From OLB6 sp964620125 (lineage in GTDB: Bacteria > Bacteroidota > Ignavibacteria > Kapaibacteriales > Kapaibacteriaceae): DNA of 64,000 bases. The stretch is from contig CAZUGQ010000006.1 in NCBI GenBank assembly GCA_964620125.1, forward strand, positions 1 to 64,000, given 5' to 3'. Under the pieces are notes generated by a model. That model was not told the origin of the DNA. It saw nothing but the letters and a program-made list of their open reading frames with translations, and ran no database searches. Shown here in pieces: positions 42,977 to 52,485 of the stretch. Within the stretch, counting starts at the first letter, position 1. Every line of letters begins with the position of its first letter. Position numbers and translations under genes: made by a program.

Positions 42977-45814
42977 CTATCTCAAGACAACCAATGACCT
43001 TCTGGATACCACAACGCCATTCAGCAGCCGCACATCATAGGTGCCGGACGGAAGTGCACTCACATCGGCAGCAACCAACGTGGGTGCGTTGCTGGTAACC
43101 CAAGTACTCCACACCTTCTGGCCTTGAACATCGTGTATGGCAAGCTCACCATTGTGTACAGGACCCGTTATGGGTATCGTAACCAGTGATCGTGCTGGAA
43201 TTGGGAACGGCGTGCCAAGAGTTTGGTTCTGGCTGGAGAACAGCGAATCCTGCGGCCGACCAACCTGTGATGTTGCGGATCCAAGCTCGTAGAGTCTGCT
43301 CTCCAACGTATCGATGACCAACACCTGTCGATAGGATCTGCGACTCCTTGGTTCGAGTGGGTACAGGAATCGCATGCCGGTTGCCGCTGCTACGTCTGCA
43401 TCCGACAGCTCCACGCCAACTTCTTCTCCACGTAGCATAGAACTTTTTCTTCCAATGGGAAAGCCGGCGTATGTAGTGGAGTTGTCAACCAGCACAGTTA
43501 TGGGCATGGCATCGGTGTGGTAACTGCTCGTCTGCATTAGAACAAGGGGCTCACCATTCACGATGCTCCCTGCAACAATCTCGGCCACCGAGGTGCCCTT
43601 TCGCACGAAGTTGTGTGCGGGGTTGGTGCCGAGATCCCAGTCCAGATACCAGGCAACACCAACATTGCGGAGAACACTATCAGATGTGTTCTCCACGGTA
43701 ACATCCAGCACCACTACACCACTATCCTTTGATGCAACAAAGGCCTGGACTTCCGCGCGAACACCCAAACGCAGCGAGTCGGGTGCATCTGCGTCAGTGA
43801 ACACGGCAGTAAGGGGCTCTGGTGCAACGAATGGCTTGAGTGGATGAAAGAAGTCATGAACGCCACGTTCCGCTCGCACAGCATCGACAACCAATCCATT
43901 GGCTCCAATCATCAACCCACCTTCGTAGAGCTGCCCGCAGAACCTGCGATACACCAAGCCGTCACCTTGACCACGTTGAATATCTGTGTTGCCAATCCGA
44001 CCGCGGTCACCCAGTGAAACTGTAAGTACATCGTTTGACACGGTTCGAAATGCAGGTGCTGGTACCACTGCCACCTGGATCGGACGTTCATGAATCTCAC
44101 CTGCACCGGTAGTACCGCGAATTGTGGCCACGATGTAAACAGCCGTATCTGTTGACCGCTGTACAACACACGACGCCATTGGTATTCGCAATCGTTCGCC
44201 TGTCGAAAGCTCCTCGTTGATCGGAATAGTTGCCGAACTGATCAACGATACGGCTGAAGCCTGTGCACCCACCACGCGCACCTGTGCCAACTCCACAGCC
44301 GTCCACTCCGCCAGGACCGACGTTCCGTCAAGGGTTATGTCGATGGTATCACCCACGCCCCACCGCTCATCTCCACTGCGTGCGCTAATCACGGGACTGC
44401 TCCATTCCATGGAGGGGAGACTGTCCGGCGACATGGATACGGCATTGAGGACATCGATGCGGCCGAAGGGAAGCAGGTCCGGAATCATAGTGCCGGGAAC
44501 TTTAGTTCCCGGCACTATGATTCCGCCATCCGAGCTCCACGGCGCCCTCCGCGCACTTTCACGCACTAAGGCACATGCCTGTATGGGAGTTAGGTCGGGA
44601 TGCCGCGATCGCACCATTCCTACAACGGCTGCAACAATTGGGCTCGCTCCAGACGTGCAGCAGAAGCCTCCATAGCCTCCGTCGTTCGAGGTGGTTAGGG
44701 TTTCCTGTCCGGGCGCCATCACATCAACCGTCGGACCATGCCCACTCATGGCAATCACAGAATCATCAGGATTGGTCACACCTACATTCAATACTCCGGG
44801 GTACGATCCGGGATAAAAGGATGTTGGCGTTCCGTGATTCCCTGCTGCAGCAACAATTGCTGTTCCCCGCGCAATGGTGTAGGCCACTACTGCCTCATCG
44901 ATGCACGAGCGGTTGAAAGAACCCCACGAACAGTTCACAACGTCGATTCCATTCACTGCACAATACACGAGCGACTCGTATCCATATACGATGCCGCCCA
45001 TATTGTCCGGCATGGTCTTGATTGGAACAAGCTTGTTGTTGCGGGTTACGCCCGCCACTCCGATGGCATTGTTTGATGTAGCCCCACATATCCCGGCTAC
45101 CCCTGTTCCATGACCCTCACGCTTGTTGAAGGTGTTGCCCGGTGGCGTTCCATCATCACTCGTGCAAAAGTTATACCCTCGGTGGTCATCCACGTACCCG
45201 TTCCCATCATCATCAATGCCATTGGCTGGTACCTCTGCAGTGTTCACATGTATGGCATCCTTCAAGTCTTCATGATCCTGCAACACTCCACTGTCACTAA
45301 TGCCAATCAGGACGGTATCGGAGCCCCCTTCCACATCCCACGCAGTAAACACGCGAATTGAATCCAACATCCTCTGGTCTGCAAGTCGAGCGTCGTTCGG
45401 ACGCTCCAGAAGTTGCTGCACAACAACAGGACTGCAACATTCAACAAGAGTGCATGAACGTAGCAGCTGTTCCATCATCCTCTCCGGTGGCACGGAAGGA
45501 TCGAATCGTATAACGTATGATCTGAGAAGGGGCTCTTCGAGTCGCAGGATTTCTTGGTGATTCTGCGTTTCACTTCCCGGTTTCATGGCATGATACGATG
45601 CCTGGTACGGCAGCATCGCGTACTCGATTTCTGCCCCAAGGTCGCGCAGAACTGCAGCATGCTGATATCGTGGTATACCCGCCTGCAACATGACCTTGAG
45701 CCTACCAGCAACAACCGGTTCACTGCGTATCCCTATCTGCGGCTGGAGAACGGTCTGTGCAGTGAGTGTTGCTGCGCAGCACACTGCACATATGTGTGCA
45801 AGAAGTGTTCGCAT
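42977..45814 (-). CDS. Subtilisin-like serine protease with T9SS sorting domain (paralogue A)
   Basis: This 945-residue protein has a signal peptide, a propeptide of about 120 residues and an S8 domain with Asp174 (Ile-Ser-Asp-Ser-Gly), His235 (Gly-His-Gly-Thr-Gly), Asn326 and Ser388. The Ser motif reads Cys-Thr-Ser-Gly-Ala-Ser-Pro instead of the usual Gly-Thr-Ser-x-Ala-x-Pro. A large beta-rich region follows. The C-terminus is a type A sorting domain (Thr-Pro-Phe-Pro-Ile-Pro-Ala-Arg, Leu-Pro-Ser-Gly-Thr-Tyr-Asp-Val-Arg). Residues 430-445 are encoded by a perfect palindrome missing from the adjacent paralogue. It lies one base after that paralogue on the same strand, so the two are probably co-transcribed. 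Confidence 0.92.
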   Translation of the reverse strand: MRTLLAHICAVCCAATLTAQTVLQPQIGIRSEPVVAGRLKVMLQAGIPRYQHAAVLRDLGAEIEYAMLPYQASYHAMKPGSETQNHQEILRLEEPLLRSYVIRFDPSVPPERMMEQLLRSCTLVECCSPVVVQQLLERPNDARLADQRMLDSIRVFTAWDVEGGSDTVLIGISDSGVLQDHEDLKDAIHVNTAEVPANGIDDDGNGYVDDHRGYNFCTSDDGTPPGNTFNKREGHGTGVAGICGATSNNAIGVAGVTRNNKLVPIKTMPDNMGGIVYGYESLVYCAVNGIDVVNCSWGSFNRSCIDEAVVAYTIARGTAIVAAAGNHGTPTSFYPGSYPGVLNVGVTNPDDSVIAMSGHGPTVDVMAPGQETLTTSNDGGYGGFCCTSGASPIVAAVVGMVRSRHPDLTPIQACALVRESARRAPWSSDGGIIVPGTKVPGTMIPDLLPFGRIDVLNAVSMSPDSLPSMEWSSPVISARSGDERWGVGDTIDITLDGTSVLAEWTAVELAQVRVVGAQASAVSLISSATIPINEELSTGERLRIPMASCVVQRSTDTAVYIVATIRGTTGAGEIHERPIQVAVVPAPAFRTVSNDVLTVSLGDRGRIGNTDIQRGQGDGLVYRRFCGQLYEGGLMIGANGLVVDAVRAERGVHDFFHPLKPFVAPEPLTAVFTDADAPDSLRLGVRAEVQAFVASKDSGVVVLDVTVENTSDSVLRNVGVAWYLDWDLGTNPAHNFVRKGTSVAEIVAGSIVNGEPLVLMQTSSYHTDAMPITVLVDNSTTYAGFPIGRKSSMLRGEEVGVELSDADVAAATGMRFLYPLEPRSRRSYRQVLVIDTLESRLYELGSATSQVGRPQDSLFSSQNQTLGTPFPIPARSLVTIPITGPVHNGELAIHDVQGQKVWSTWVTSNAPTLVAADVSALPSGTYDVRLLNGVVVSRRSLVVLR
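44480..44525. repeat. 46-bp perfect palindrome inside a protease gene
   Basis: A 21-bp arm (44480-44500) is followed by a 4-base loop (TTTA) and its exact reverse complement (44505-44525). The core of each arm is TGCCGGGAAC. It is read in frame as a Gly-Ile-Ile-Val-Pro-Gly-Thr-Lys-Val-Pro-Gly-Thr-Met-Ile-Pro loop. In the neighbouring paralogue the aligned stretch is about 14 residues shorter. This looks like an inserted palindromic element of the kind that tolerates being translated. Confidence 0.88.
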
Positions 45815-45815
45815 G

Positions 45816-48650
45816 CTATCGATTAATAACGAAGGGCAGGGTTACCAATCCACTGGATGTACGCACTCTGCAGGCATACACGCCTGGTGAAAGATGCTGC
45901 AGGTTTACGGTTGCTGTCATTACACAGTCGGTGTTCTGTTCATACACGGTAGATCCGTGTACATCTACAATCATCACTCGATCAAAGGGAACGGATGAAG
46001 TAGCCGTAATCCCATCCTGCGTGGGATTCGGCCACACCTGCATCTGCACAGCTCGAGCTTCGGTCACGGAGTTTGGCGTTGCAATGGTTTCGCGTACCAC
46101 CCGAGATGCCTCATCGGCCGACGAGCCTACGCCAATCACAACCATAAATGAACGCTTCTCGCCTGGCTGAAGCTCTCCTGGAAACTTCATCCCAATGGCA
46201 CAACATGCATCGCCAGCTCGCGTGGTCTGGATGGAGGTGCCACTGTTCAAAAGCGTGATGGCATTGGCATCATCCAAATCTTGTGCATACTCATACAACA
46301 TCATTCCGGCACATTGGGGTTGAACACTGGGTTCGGCCGACACTGCAGCACACGCTATCGCAATCGGGAAGTTCTGACGCTGAAACATGAGTGCCTCGCC
46401 AGTAGATCGCATCGATGTGGGTATACACTCCGGTGCAAGGCGCACTGTGTTGTCAAGACCGCTGGGCCCGATATCGAAATCAAACAGATACCCGGCACTT
46501 ACATCGCGGAGGACGTTACCTGAACGGTTTTCAACCTCTATGCTGATGACGGTTGACGGTACATCCGGCCCCGGGAACGTACACCGCTGACTAATGCGCA
46601 CTCCAATCTGATTCGGGTGTGATACATCAACCATCACTCCACGATTCTGCTCGGGTGCAGTAAATGGTTTTTCGACTTCGAAATCGGTAGGGTCAGCATG
46701 ATTGTCATAGGCACGAACCACACGAGACAAATTCTCCGTTAGCATGAATCCACTATACCATCCAAGGTCCTGCTGAACCTCCAGCCAACCAAGTCCGCCG
46801 CCTTCAGCAATGGTGTTGGCCCATTGCGATGTTGCGAATCCGAATGTTCCGTTATCACCGATGGAATAGCGAAGCTGATTGTTACTCATGGTGCTCATCA
46901 CTGATGGCTGAGGAATGTAGGCCACCACCACATCCACACCGCTATCGTCTTCCAGGTGAACCATCACCATCAAAGGTTCTCGATTGGTGGTCTCTACAAT
47001 CAGGGTAAACGGCCCAATACGAACCTCTCCACCTGATGGAACCGCATCCACACGTACCTGATTTGTTGAGAGTGTTGCAGTCCACCCAGGGTTGTCGTTG
47101 ATTTCTGCAGAACACAGTAGCTGGCTGCTCGGCCCAAGATCGTTCACTACATCGAAATGCAACAGCACCGTGTCGCCTGCACGATACCGTGTTAGTGGAA
47201 CTCCCTCCTTTGTTGTCATCACAACCTGTTTGAGCCTGAATCCTGGTCTCTGCATCGGATCCTGCAACACTGCCTGGTAAGCGTTCAAGCGTGGCGGCAC
47301 AACGTTTGGATAGAATGGGTTGAGTTGCCCGATCTCGATGGCTGTTCGCCGCAGGTGTGTACCTACCTGCCGTGTGTTTAACTGTGGCCATCGCGTTCGT
47401 ACCAATGCTGCTGCTCCTGCAACAAAGGGGGCTGCAAAGGAGGTTCCGCTTATCCCACTGCTGCTGTAGCCACCTCCATAGAGAGTGGTGAGTGCACCGT
47501 TGCCAGGAGCACAAACCAAACCATTACCTAGCAAACCGGATGTCGTTGTTACCTTGTCTTCAGGAGTGGTCTCGGATGCACCGATTACCCCGTCGTAACC
47601 CGATGGATAGTTGAACTGCCGCCATCCGGACCCTCCTACGCCGTTACCGTGATTGCCGGCACTTGCCACCACTACCATACCCAAGGCATTGCAGTAATCA
47701 ATCACTGCCTTGTCGATATGACTGTATGGCTTTGGCATGTTCGCATCATTCTGTGTTCCAAACGAACAGTTGGCTACTGCAAATCCCATCTCCGCCGCGT
47801 AAATCATCGCTTCGTACCCAAAGAGGATTCCTCCGGTGTTTCGCAACGCTGTTTTGATGGGAAAGATCTTGCAGCGATTCCCTGCTCCGGCGATGCCCAA
47901 AACATTGTTGGTGGCTGCTCCAACAATGCCAGCAACACTGGTACCATGACCCTGTTGACCAACGTTTGCAGTGTTTCCTGGTTCAGTGCCGTCAAAAAGC
48001 CATGTGAGATTGGCCCCGTTGTAGTCGTCAACAACGCCATTGCCATCATCATCGATGCGATTGCCGGGAACTTCTGCCTGATTGATCCAGATGTTGGGCC
48101 TAAGATCTTCATGAGTTTGGTCTACACCGTTGTCAATAATCGCGATCACCTGGTTGCTGTCTCCCTGCACGAGATCCCATGCCAAAGGGAACTGTGCAAC
48201 CTGCAGGCCTGTCTGTTGCGAGAACTCTGCGTCGTTAGGCGTCCACTGCGTTGCTAACACATACCACGGCTCGGCATATTCAACCGATGGATACTTTCGC
48301 AGTTGGGCACTTACGCTGCGAGGGTCTGCCGTACCCTCGTACCTAAGTACAGCGCAACGAGCAAGCCTCTCATGTGCACGCATGACGTTCGTTGTTCCCC
48401 TAGCCGGCCGGGACATCATTGACGCCGCCTGCCACGATCGTGGTGTTACGAACCGGTGAGCAATCTGAAAGCCTGCCGGAAGGTCTGCCTCTGCGAACCA
48501 CGGCGTATCCATCATCACTCGCACATGCCCTGCCACCATCTCTACACCATCCACCGTGATGATCTGTAAGGGGGCTTGGGCCTGCGCATGGCACATTGCA
48601 CGCATCAGGATGAGGATAACTAGACTGACGATTGTTTTGGTACGGCACAT
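45816..48650 (-). CDS. Subtilisin-like serine protease with T9SS sorting domain (paralogue B)
   Basis: This 944-residue protein has a signal peptide (Ile-Val-Ser-Leu-Val-Ile-Leu-Ile-Leu-Met, ending Cys-His-Ala-Gln). The S8 domain is intact: Asp173 (Ile-Ile-Asp-Asn-Gly-Val), His235 (Gly-His-Gly-Thr-Ser), Asn333 and Ser404 in the canonical Gly-Thr-Ser-Phe-Ala-Ala-Pro. A calcium-site-like Asp-Asp-Asp-Gly-Asn-Gly lies between Asp and His in both paralogues. The C-terminus is a sorting domain (Trp-Pro-Asn-Pro-Thr-Gln-Asp-Gly, Leu-Ser-Pro-Gly-Val-Tyr-Ala-Cys-Arg). It shares domain order and length with the next gene, evidence of tandem duplication. Its start is divergent from dnaX with 38 bases between them. 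Confidence 0.94.
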   Translation of the reverse strand: MCRTKTIVSLVILILMRAMCHAQAQAPLQIITVDGVEMVAGHVRVMMDTPWFAEADLPAGFQIAHRFVTPRSWQAASMMSRPARGTTNVMRAHERLARCAVLRYEGTADPRSVSAQLRKYPSVEYAEPWYVLATQWTPNDAEFSQQTGLQVAQFPLAWDLVQGDSNQVIAIIDNGVDQTHEDLRPNIWINQAEVPGNRIDDDGNGVVDDYNGANLTWLFDGTEPGNTANVGQQGHGTSVAGIVGAATNNVLGIAGAGNRCKIFPIKTALRNTGGILFGYEAMIYAAEMGFAVANCSFGTQNDANMPKPYSHIDKAVIDYCNALGMVVVASAGNHGNGVGGSGWRQFNYPSGYDGVIGASETTPEDKVTTTSGLLGNGLVCAPGNGALTTLYGGGYSSSGISGTSFAAPFVAGAAALVRTRWPQLNTRQVGTHLRRTAIEIGQLNPFYPNVVPPRLNAYQAVLQDPMQRPGFRLKQVVMTTKEGVPLTRYRAGDTVLLHFDVVNDLGPSSQLLCSAEINDNPGWTATLSTNQVRVDAVPSGGEVRIGPFTLIVETTNREPLMVMVHLEDDSGVDVVVAYIPQPSVMSTMSNNQLRYSIGDNGTFGFATSQWANTIAEGGGLGWLEVQQDLGWYSGFMLTENLSRVVRAYDNHADPTDFEVEKPFTAPEQNRGVMVDVSHPNQIGVRISQRCTFPGPDVPSTVISIEVENRSGNVLRDVSAGYLFDFDIGPSGLDNTVRLAPECIPTSMRSTGEALMFQRQNFPIAIACAAVSAEPSVQPQCAGMMLYEYAQDLDDANAITLLNSGTSIQTTRAGDACCAIGMKFPGELQPGEKRSFMVVIGVGSSADEASRVVRETIATPNSVTEARAVQMQVWPNPTQDGITATSSVPFDRVMIVDVHGSTVYEQNTDCVMTATVNLQHLSPGVYACRVRTSSGLVTLPFVINR

Positions 48651-48688
48651 GGCTTTTCGCAGTTTTCGGACCCGTTATCACGAGCACC

Positions 48689-50398
48689 ATGGAAGAAGAA
48701 CAGAATTTCATCGTCACGGCGCGCAAATGGCGTCCGCTCAGATTCACCGACGTTGTTGGGCAGGAGCATGTTACCACAACGCTCCGCAACGCCATCCGCA
48801 CAGGTCGCGTGCACCATGCCTACCTGTTCACCGGACCACGTGGTGTAGGCAAGACTACGTGCGCACGTATCCTGGCTCGAGCCTTGAATTGTTTGTCCCC
48901 GCAGGATGCTGAACCGTGTAATGCCTGTGTGGCGTGTACAGAGGTTTTAGACAGCCGAAGTGTAGACGTTATCGAGATTGACGGTGCCTCCAACAACAGT
49001 GTTGATGATGTTCGGAAACTACGCGACAATGCCAAATATTCCCCGGTTTCGGGTCGGTACAAGCTGTACATCATCGACGAAGTGCACATGCTCTCAACGG
49101 CAGCCTTTAATGCCTTGCTGAAGACGTTAGAAGAGCCCCCCCCTCATCTGGTGTTCGTATTTGCCACAACTGAAATCCACAAGGTACCTGCCACCATACT
49201 CAGTCGTTGCCAGCGGTTCGACTTTCGCAGGATGGAGATTGCCAGCATTGTTAGCCATCTCTCCACCATTGCCAAGGCCGAAGGCATCGCTGTGGAAGAA
49301 GAGGCGCTTGTGGCCATTGCACGCAAGGCTGACGGCTCGATGCGTGATTCGCAGAGCATCTTTGACCAGGTGGTTGCATTCTGCGGCAACACAATCGGCA
49401 TGGCCGATGTTGCCGATGCGTTACATCTGATTGATACCGACTTCTTTTTTGACATTAGCATTGCCGCACGTGAAAACAATGTGGCGCGCATGTTTGATCT
49501 CTCCCGCGCCGTTGTTTCCCGGGGATATGATTTGCAAGAATGCCTCGTTGGCTTACTTGAACACTACCGCAACCTTCTCACGGTCGTTGCCACGGGCTCT
49601 GCCGATCTTATTGAAGGGGCTGAAGTAACACGCGCACGGTATGTGGAAGAAGCAGCCAAATACAGTCAGACAGATTTGGTGCGACTCATGGCAGCCGTCA
49701 GCCAGGGGGAATCCATGCTGCGGCAGAACCCACCGCAGCCACGTGTTCGATTTGAGTTTACGCTGGTAAAACTTGCCACTATGGACAGCAGCGTTGACCT
49801 TACCGAGTTGCTTGCCCGATTGGGAGCTGCACCAACAGCACATCCCGTTGGTGGCGTGCCGGTTGCGATGAAGGTTGGTCCGCGTACTACATCGGCAGCT
49901 ATGCAGGCAGGTAAGCCAAAGCCCCCTAACGTAGCACAGACTGTTAGCACATCGCTTCAGCCGATTTCGAATTTCAAGCAGAAGATCAAGTCGCGCACGG
50001 AGCCTGTGAACAGCTTGAGTTCGTTAGAGATTGCGCAGCGGTGGACGGAAGTGCTTGCTGCATTACCAGAGCATCTGGCCTTTGTGCGTTCGTCGGTAAA
50101 ACAAGGTGTGCTGGGAGTAGACTTCTCCGAAGTAGGTCTGCTTCTCCGTCCAACAGCAGAGATCATCGCCCATCGGCTTGCAGACAAGCTGCCGCAGTTC
50201 AAGGAGCATCTTGCCAGTGTTTATGGCACTCCAGTGGGTGTTCAGGTCGTAGCAGTTCCGCAGGTACAGCAGCCTGTGAATCAGGAGAATCTGATACCAG
50301 GAAGCGAAGGCGCACCACTTTCAGCATCTGGATATACGCCGCTACCCATCGAGGAAGCGTTGATACGCCTGTTCAGTGCCAGACGTGTTGGAGCTTGA
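48689..50398 (+). CDS. dnaX: DNA polymerase III subunit gamma/tau
   Basis: This is the clamp-loader ATPase. I place the start at the ATG at 48689 (Glu-Glu-Glu-Gln-Asn-Phe-Ile-Val-Thr-Ala-Arg-Lys-Trp-Arg-Pro), giving 569 residues; the open frame to 48632 overlaps the protease start. Walker A is Gly-Pro-Arg-Gly-Val-Gly-Lys-Thr. The zinc module is Cys-Leu-Ser-Pro to Cys-Asn-Ala-Cys-Val-Ala-Cys. The DEAD-like box is Ile-Asp-Glu-Val-His-Met-Leu, and sensor residues follow. The C-terminal tau part is short and low in complexity. No A-rich slippery site for a programmed frameshift was found. Confidence 0.95.
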   Translation: MEEEQNFIVTARKWRPLRFTDVVGQEHVTTTLRNAIRTGRVHHAYLFTGPRGVGKTTCARILARALNCLSPQDAEPCNACVACTEVLDSRSVDVIEIDGASNNSVDDVRKLRDNAKYSPVSGRYKLYIIDEVHMLSTAAFNALLKTLEEPPPHLVFVFATTEIHKVPATILSRCQRFDFRRMEIASIVSHLSTIAKAEGIAVEEEALVAIARKADGSMRDSQSIFDQVVAFCGNTIGMADVADALHLIDTDFFFDISIAARENNVARMFDLSRAVVSRGYDLQECLVGLLEHYRNLLTVVATGSADLIEGAEVTRARYVEEAAKYSQTDLVRLMAAVSQGESMLRQNPPQPRVRFEFTLVKLATMDSSVDLTELLARLGAAPTAHPVGGVPVAMKVGPRTTSAAMQAGKPKPPNVAQTVSTSLQPISNFKQKIKSRTEPVNSLSSLEIAQRWTEVLAALPEHLAFVRSSVKQGVLGVDFSEVGLLLRPTAEIIAHRLADKLPQFKEHLASVYGTPVGVQVVAVPQVQQPVNQENLIPGSEGAPLSASGYTPLPIEEALIRLFSARRVGA

Positions 50399-50441
50399 GC
50401 CGTAGGTTTGTGCATGTTTCCGGATTGTTGCAAGGTGCTAT

Positions 50442-50915
50442 ATGGCGCTTGAAGAAGGAGTGCGGGCACCATCCTTTACCGCACCAGCCGATGGTGGACG
50501 CACGCTAACACTCAAAGATCTTCGCGGGTCGTGGGTGCTTTTGTACTTCTATCCCGAAGATGATACACCAACATGCACGGCGCAGGCATGCACATTCCGC
50601 GATGGGATGGAGCAGCTTACCCAGCTTGGCATCACGGTTGTAGGTGTAAGTCCAGACCATCCATCGGCTCACGATGCTTTCAAGGCCAAATACAACCTGA
50701 ACTTCAGCTTGGTTGCCGATCCCAAACTCAAGATCATGCATGCGTATGATGTATGGAAACTCAAGAAGCTGTATGGTAACGAGCACATGGGAGTGGTTCG
50801 CACCAGCTACCTTATTGATCCAAAGGGTATCATCAAACGAGTGTGGACCAATGTGCGCCATGCACGCCACCTGCAGCAGATCAGGCAAGCCATGGAGCAG
50901 CTCGGTGCCGCATGA
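50442..50915 (+). CDS. bcp: Thioredoxin-dependent peroxiredoxin (Bcp/PrxQ)
   Basis: This enzyme reduces hydroperoxides. In 157 residues it shows the PrxQ active site Pro-Thr-Cys-Thr-Ala-Gln-Ala-Cys-Thr-Phe-Arg-Asp, with peroxidatic and resolving Cys five apart. It also has the Gly-Val-Ser-Pro-Asp segment and the Met-Gly-Val-Val-Arg-Thr-Ser-Tyr-Leu-Ile-Asp strand. It starts 43 bases after dnaX and its stop overlaps the start of the TatD fusion gene (ATGA), suggesting a shared transcript. Confidence 0.94.
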   Translation: MALEEGVRAPSFTAPADGGRTLTLKDLRGSWVLLYFYPEDDTPTCTAQACTFRDGMEQLTQLGITVVGVSPDHPSAHDAFKAKYNLNFSLVADPKLKIMHAYDVWKLKKLYGNEHMGVVRTSYLIDPKGIIKRVWTNVRHARHLQQIRQAMEQLGAA

Positions 50916-52477
50916 TTGATTCCCACGCACACATAGATACCAAACCGTTTGACTCTGACCGACCACGTATGCTGCAGAGAGCCTGGGAGGCTGGACTGCA
51001 GGCTGTTATCGTGCCAGACATCGAACCTGCCCGACGAGCACACTTGATCGATGTAGTAAACGATGACGCTCGATTGTACCGTGGCATTGGTATTCACCCT
51101 CACCACATAGCCGATCAACCACTGTCCGAACTGGACAGAATCGAAGAGGGTTCAGTCGATTCGAAGGTAGTTGCCATCGGAGAGATTGGTCTGGATTATT
51201 ACTACGACTTTGCGCCACGCGACACGCAACTTTTCTGGTTTCGCAAGCAGATTGGAATCGCAAAACGAACTGGATTACCGATCATCGTGCACAATCGTGA
51301 TGCCGATGATGATGTGCTTCAGGTGCTCACGGAAGAACAGGATGGAACTTTGCGTGGCGTGTTACATTGTTTCTCCAGTGGAATCGAAGTACTTGAACGG
51401 GCACTGGAACTTGGATTTCATGTTTCGTTCACAGGCAATATCACCTTCAAGAAATCGGTTTTGTCGTCTGTTGTAAGCGCCGTACCAGCGGACCGCTTCA
51501 TGCTCGAAACCGATTCACCCTACATCACGCCGGAACCACACCGCGGCACACGCAACGAACCAGCTCACGTGGCACTCGTTGCAGAGAAGATTGCCGAGAT
51601 ACGAGGCACCACTATGAACGTCATAGCAGAGATTACCACGCGAACAGCTCGATCCTTCTTTGGATTGTTTTTAATGCTCCTCGCCATAACTAGCATGGCT
51701 GTAGCGCAGCCTACACCACCCGTGGATGAGGACTATCCCGATGATCGAGATTGGGAAGTAGCACTAGACAACTATTATGCGGATAGCATTGCTTATGAAA
51801 AGTGGATCAAACCCCGCAAGCTTGGCATAGGAGTAACTGTGGGGTCACTAACACCTGTTGAGATTCAGCAACTCCTGCAAACGTATGACTACAGGGCTAC
51901 CGGAAGCGCTACCGACCCTTCACGGTGGAGTTTTTGGCCACGTGACGAAGGCCCGTCGCGCTCAGAGTCATTCTCAGGTCTCGTGGCCTATGGCGGCACA
52001 GTTACCTATGGTTTGTTTACGTCTCTCGTGCTAGAGGGCACGTTTCTGTATTCAGAGAACACAACACCAGCCTTGGAATACGGTCTCGACCCGATTACGT
52101 ACACGGTTGGAGAACTTACAGCATTGTATTCGTTGAACCCGTATAGCCGGGTAAACTTCCTTCCTCATGGCGGTTTGGTGTACACCAGCATTGATGACGG
52201 TACAACCAATAGAACAAAGTTTGGCGTGAACTTCGGCGTTGGCATTGGAGCCAACATTGACACGCCTGTTGGTTTGTTCTATCCAATGTTCAACGTGCGA
52301 TTCAACTTCCTGATTGGAACAGACCAGGATAGGATCGTGAGGCGATACACGGATCCCGAGACCAACCAGGAGTATGTAAACAGTGCCGACCCCAGCATCA
52401 CATCCAGGGACCTGGCCGATGTAAACACCTTGCATTCGATTCTACGGTTCACGCTTCTGTACTACATCCCTTTCTAA
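50912..52477 (+). CDS. TatD-family nuclease fused in frame to an outer-membrane-like protein
   Basis: The ATG at 50912 overlaps the bcp stop (ATGA). Residues 1 to about 252 are a complete TatD metal-dependent hydrolase: His5/His7 in Ser-His-Ala-His, Gly-Glu-Ile-Gly-Leu-Asp, Ile-Val-His-Asn, Leu-His-Cys-Phe and Glu-Thr-Asp-Ser-Pro-Tyr, ending at the usual Ala-Arg-Ser-Phe-Phe-Gly-Leu. With no stop codon the frame continues through Phe-Leu-Met-Leu-Leu-Ala-Ile-Thr-Ser-Met-Ala-Val-Ala-Gln, which looks like a signal-peptide core and cleavage site. About 255 residues of beta-strand-rich outer-membrane-type sequence follow, ending in Phe. An internal ATG at 51614 (Met-Asn-Val-Ile-Ala-Glu) could start the outer-membrane protein on its own. 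Expression as one or two products is unknown. Confidence 0.85.
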   Translation: MIDSHAHIDTKPFDSDRPRMLQRAWEAGLQAVIVPDIEPARRAHLIDVVNDDARLYRGIGIHPHHIADQPLSELDRIEEGSVDSKVVAIGEIGLDYYYDFAPRDTQLFWFRKQIGIAKRTGLPIIVHNRDADDDVLQVLTEEQDGTLRGVLHCFSSGIEVLERALELGFHVSFTGNITFKKSVLSSVVSAVPADRFMLETDSPYITPEPHRGTRNEPAHVALVAEKIAEIRGTTMNVIAEITTRTARSFFGLFLMLLAITSMAVAQPTPPVDEDYPDDRDWEVALDNYYADSIAYEKWIKPRKLGIGVTVGSLTPVEIQQLLQTYDYRATGSATDPSRWSFWPRDEGPSRSESFSGLVAYGGTVTYGLFTSLVLEGTFLYSENTTPALEYGLDPITYTVGELTALYSLNPYSRVNFLPHGGLVYTSIDDGTTNRTKFGVNFGVGIGANIDTPVGLFYPMFNVRFNFLIGTDQDRIVRRYTDPETNQEYVNSADPSITSRDLADVNTLHSILRFTLLYYIPF

Positions 52478-52485
52478 GCTTCATC

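Noticed and set aside
49130..49150. Run of seven C in dnaX as a programmed frameshift site
   Set aside because: It lies inside the ATPase domain, encodes a normal Pro-Pro stretch, and is not an A-rich slippery sequence with a following hairpin.
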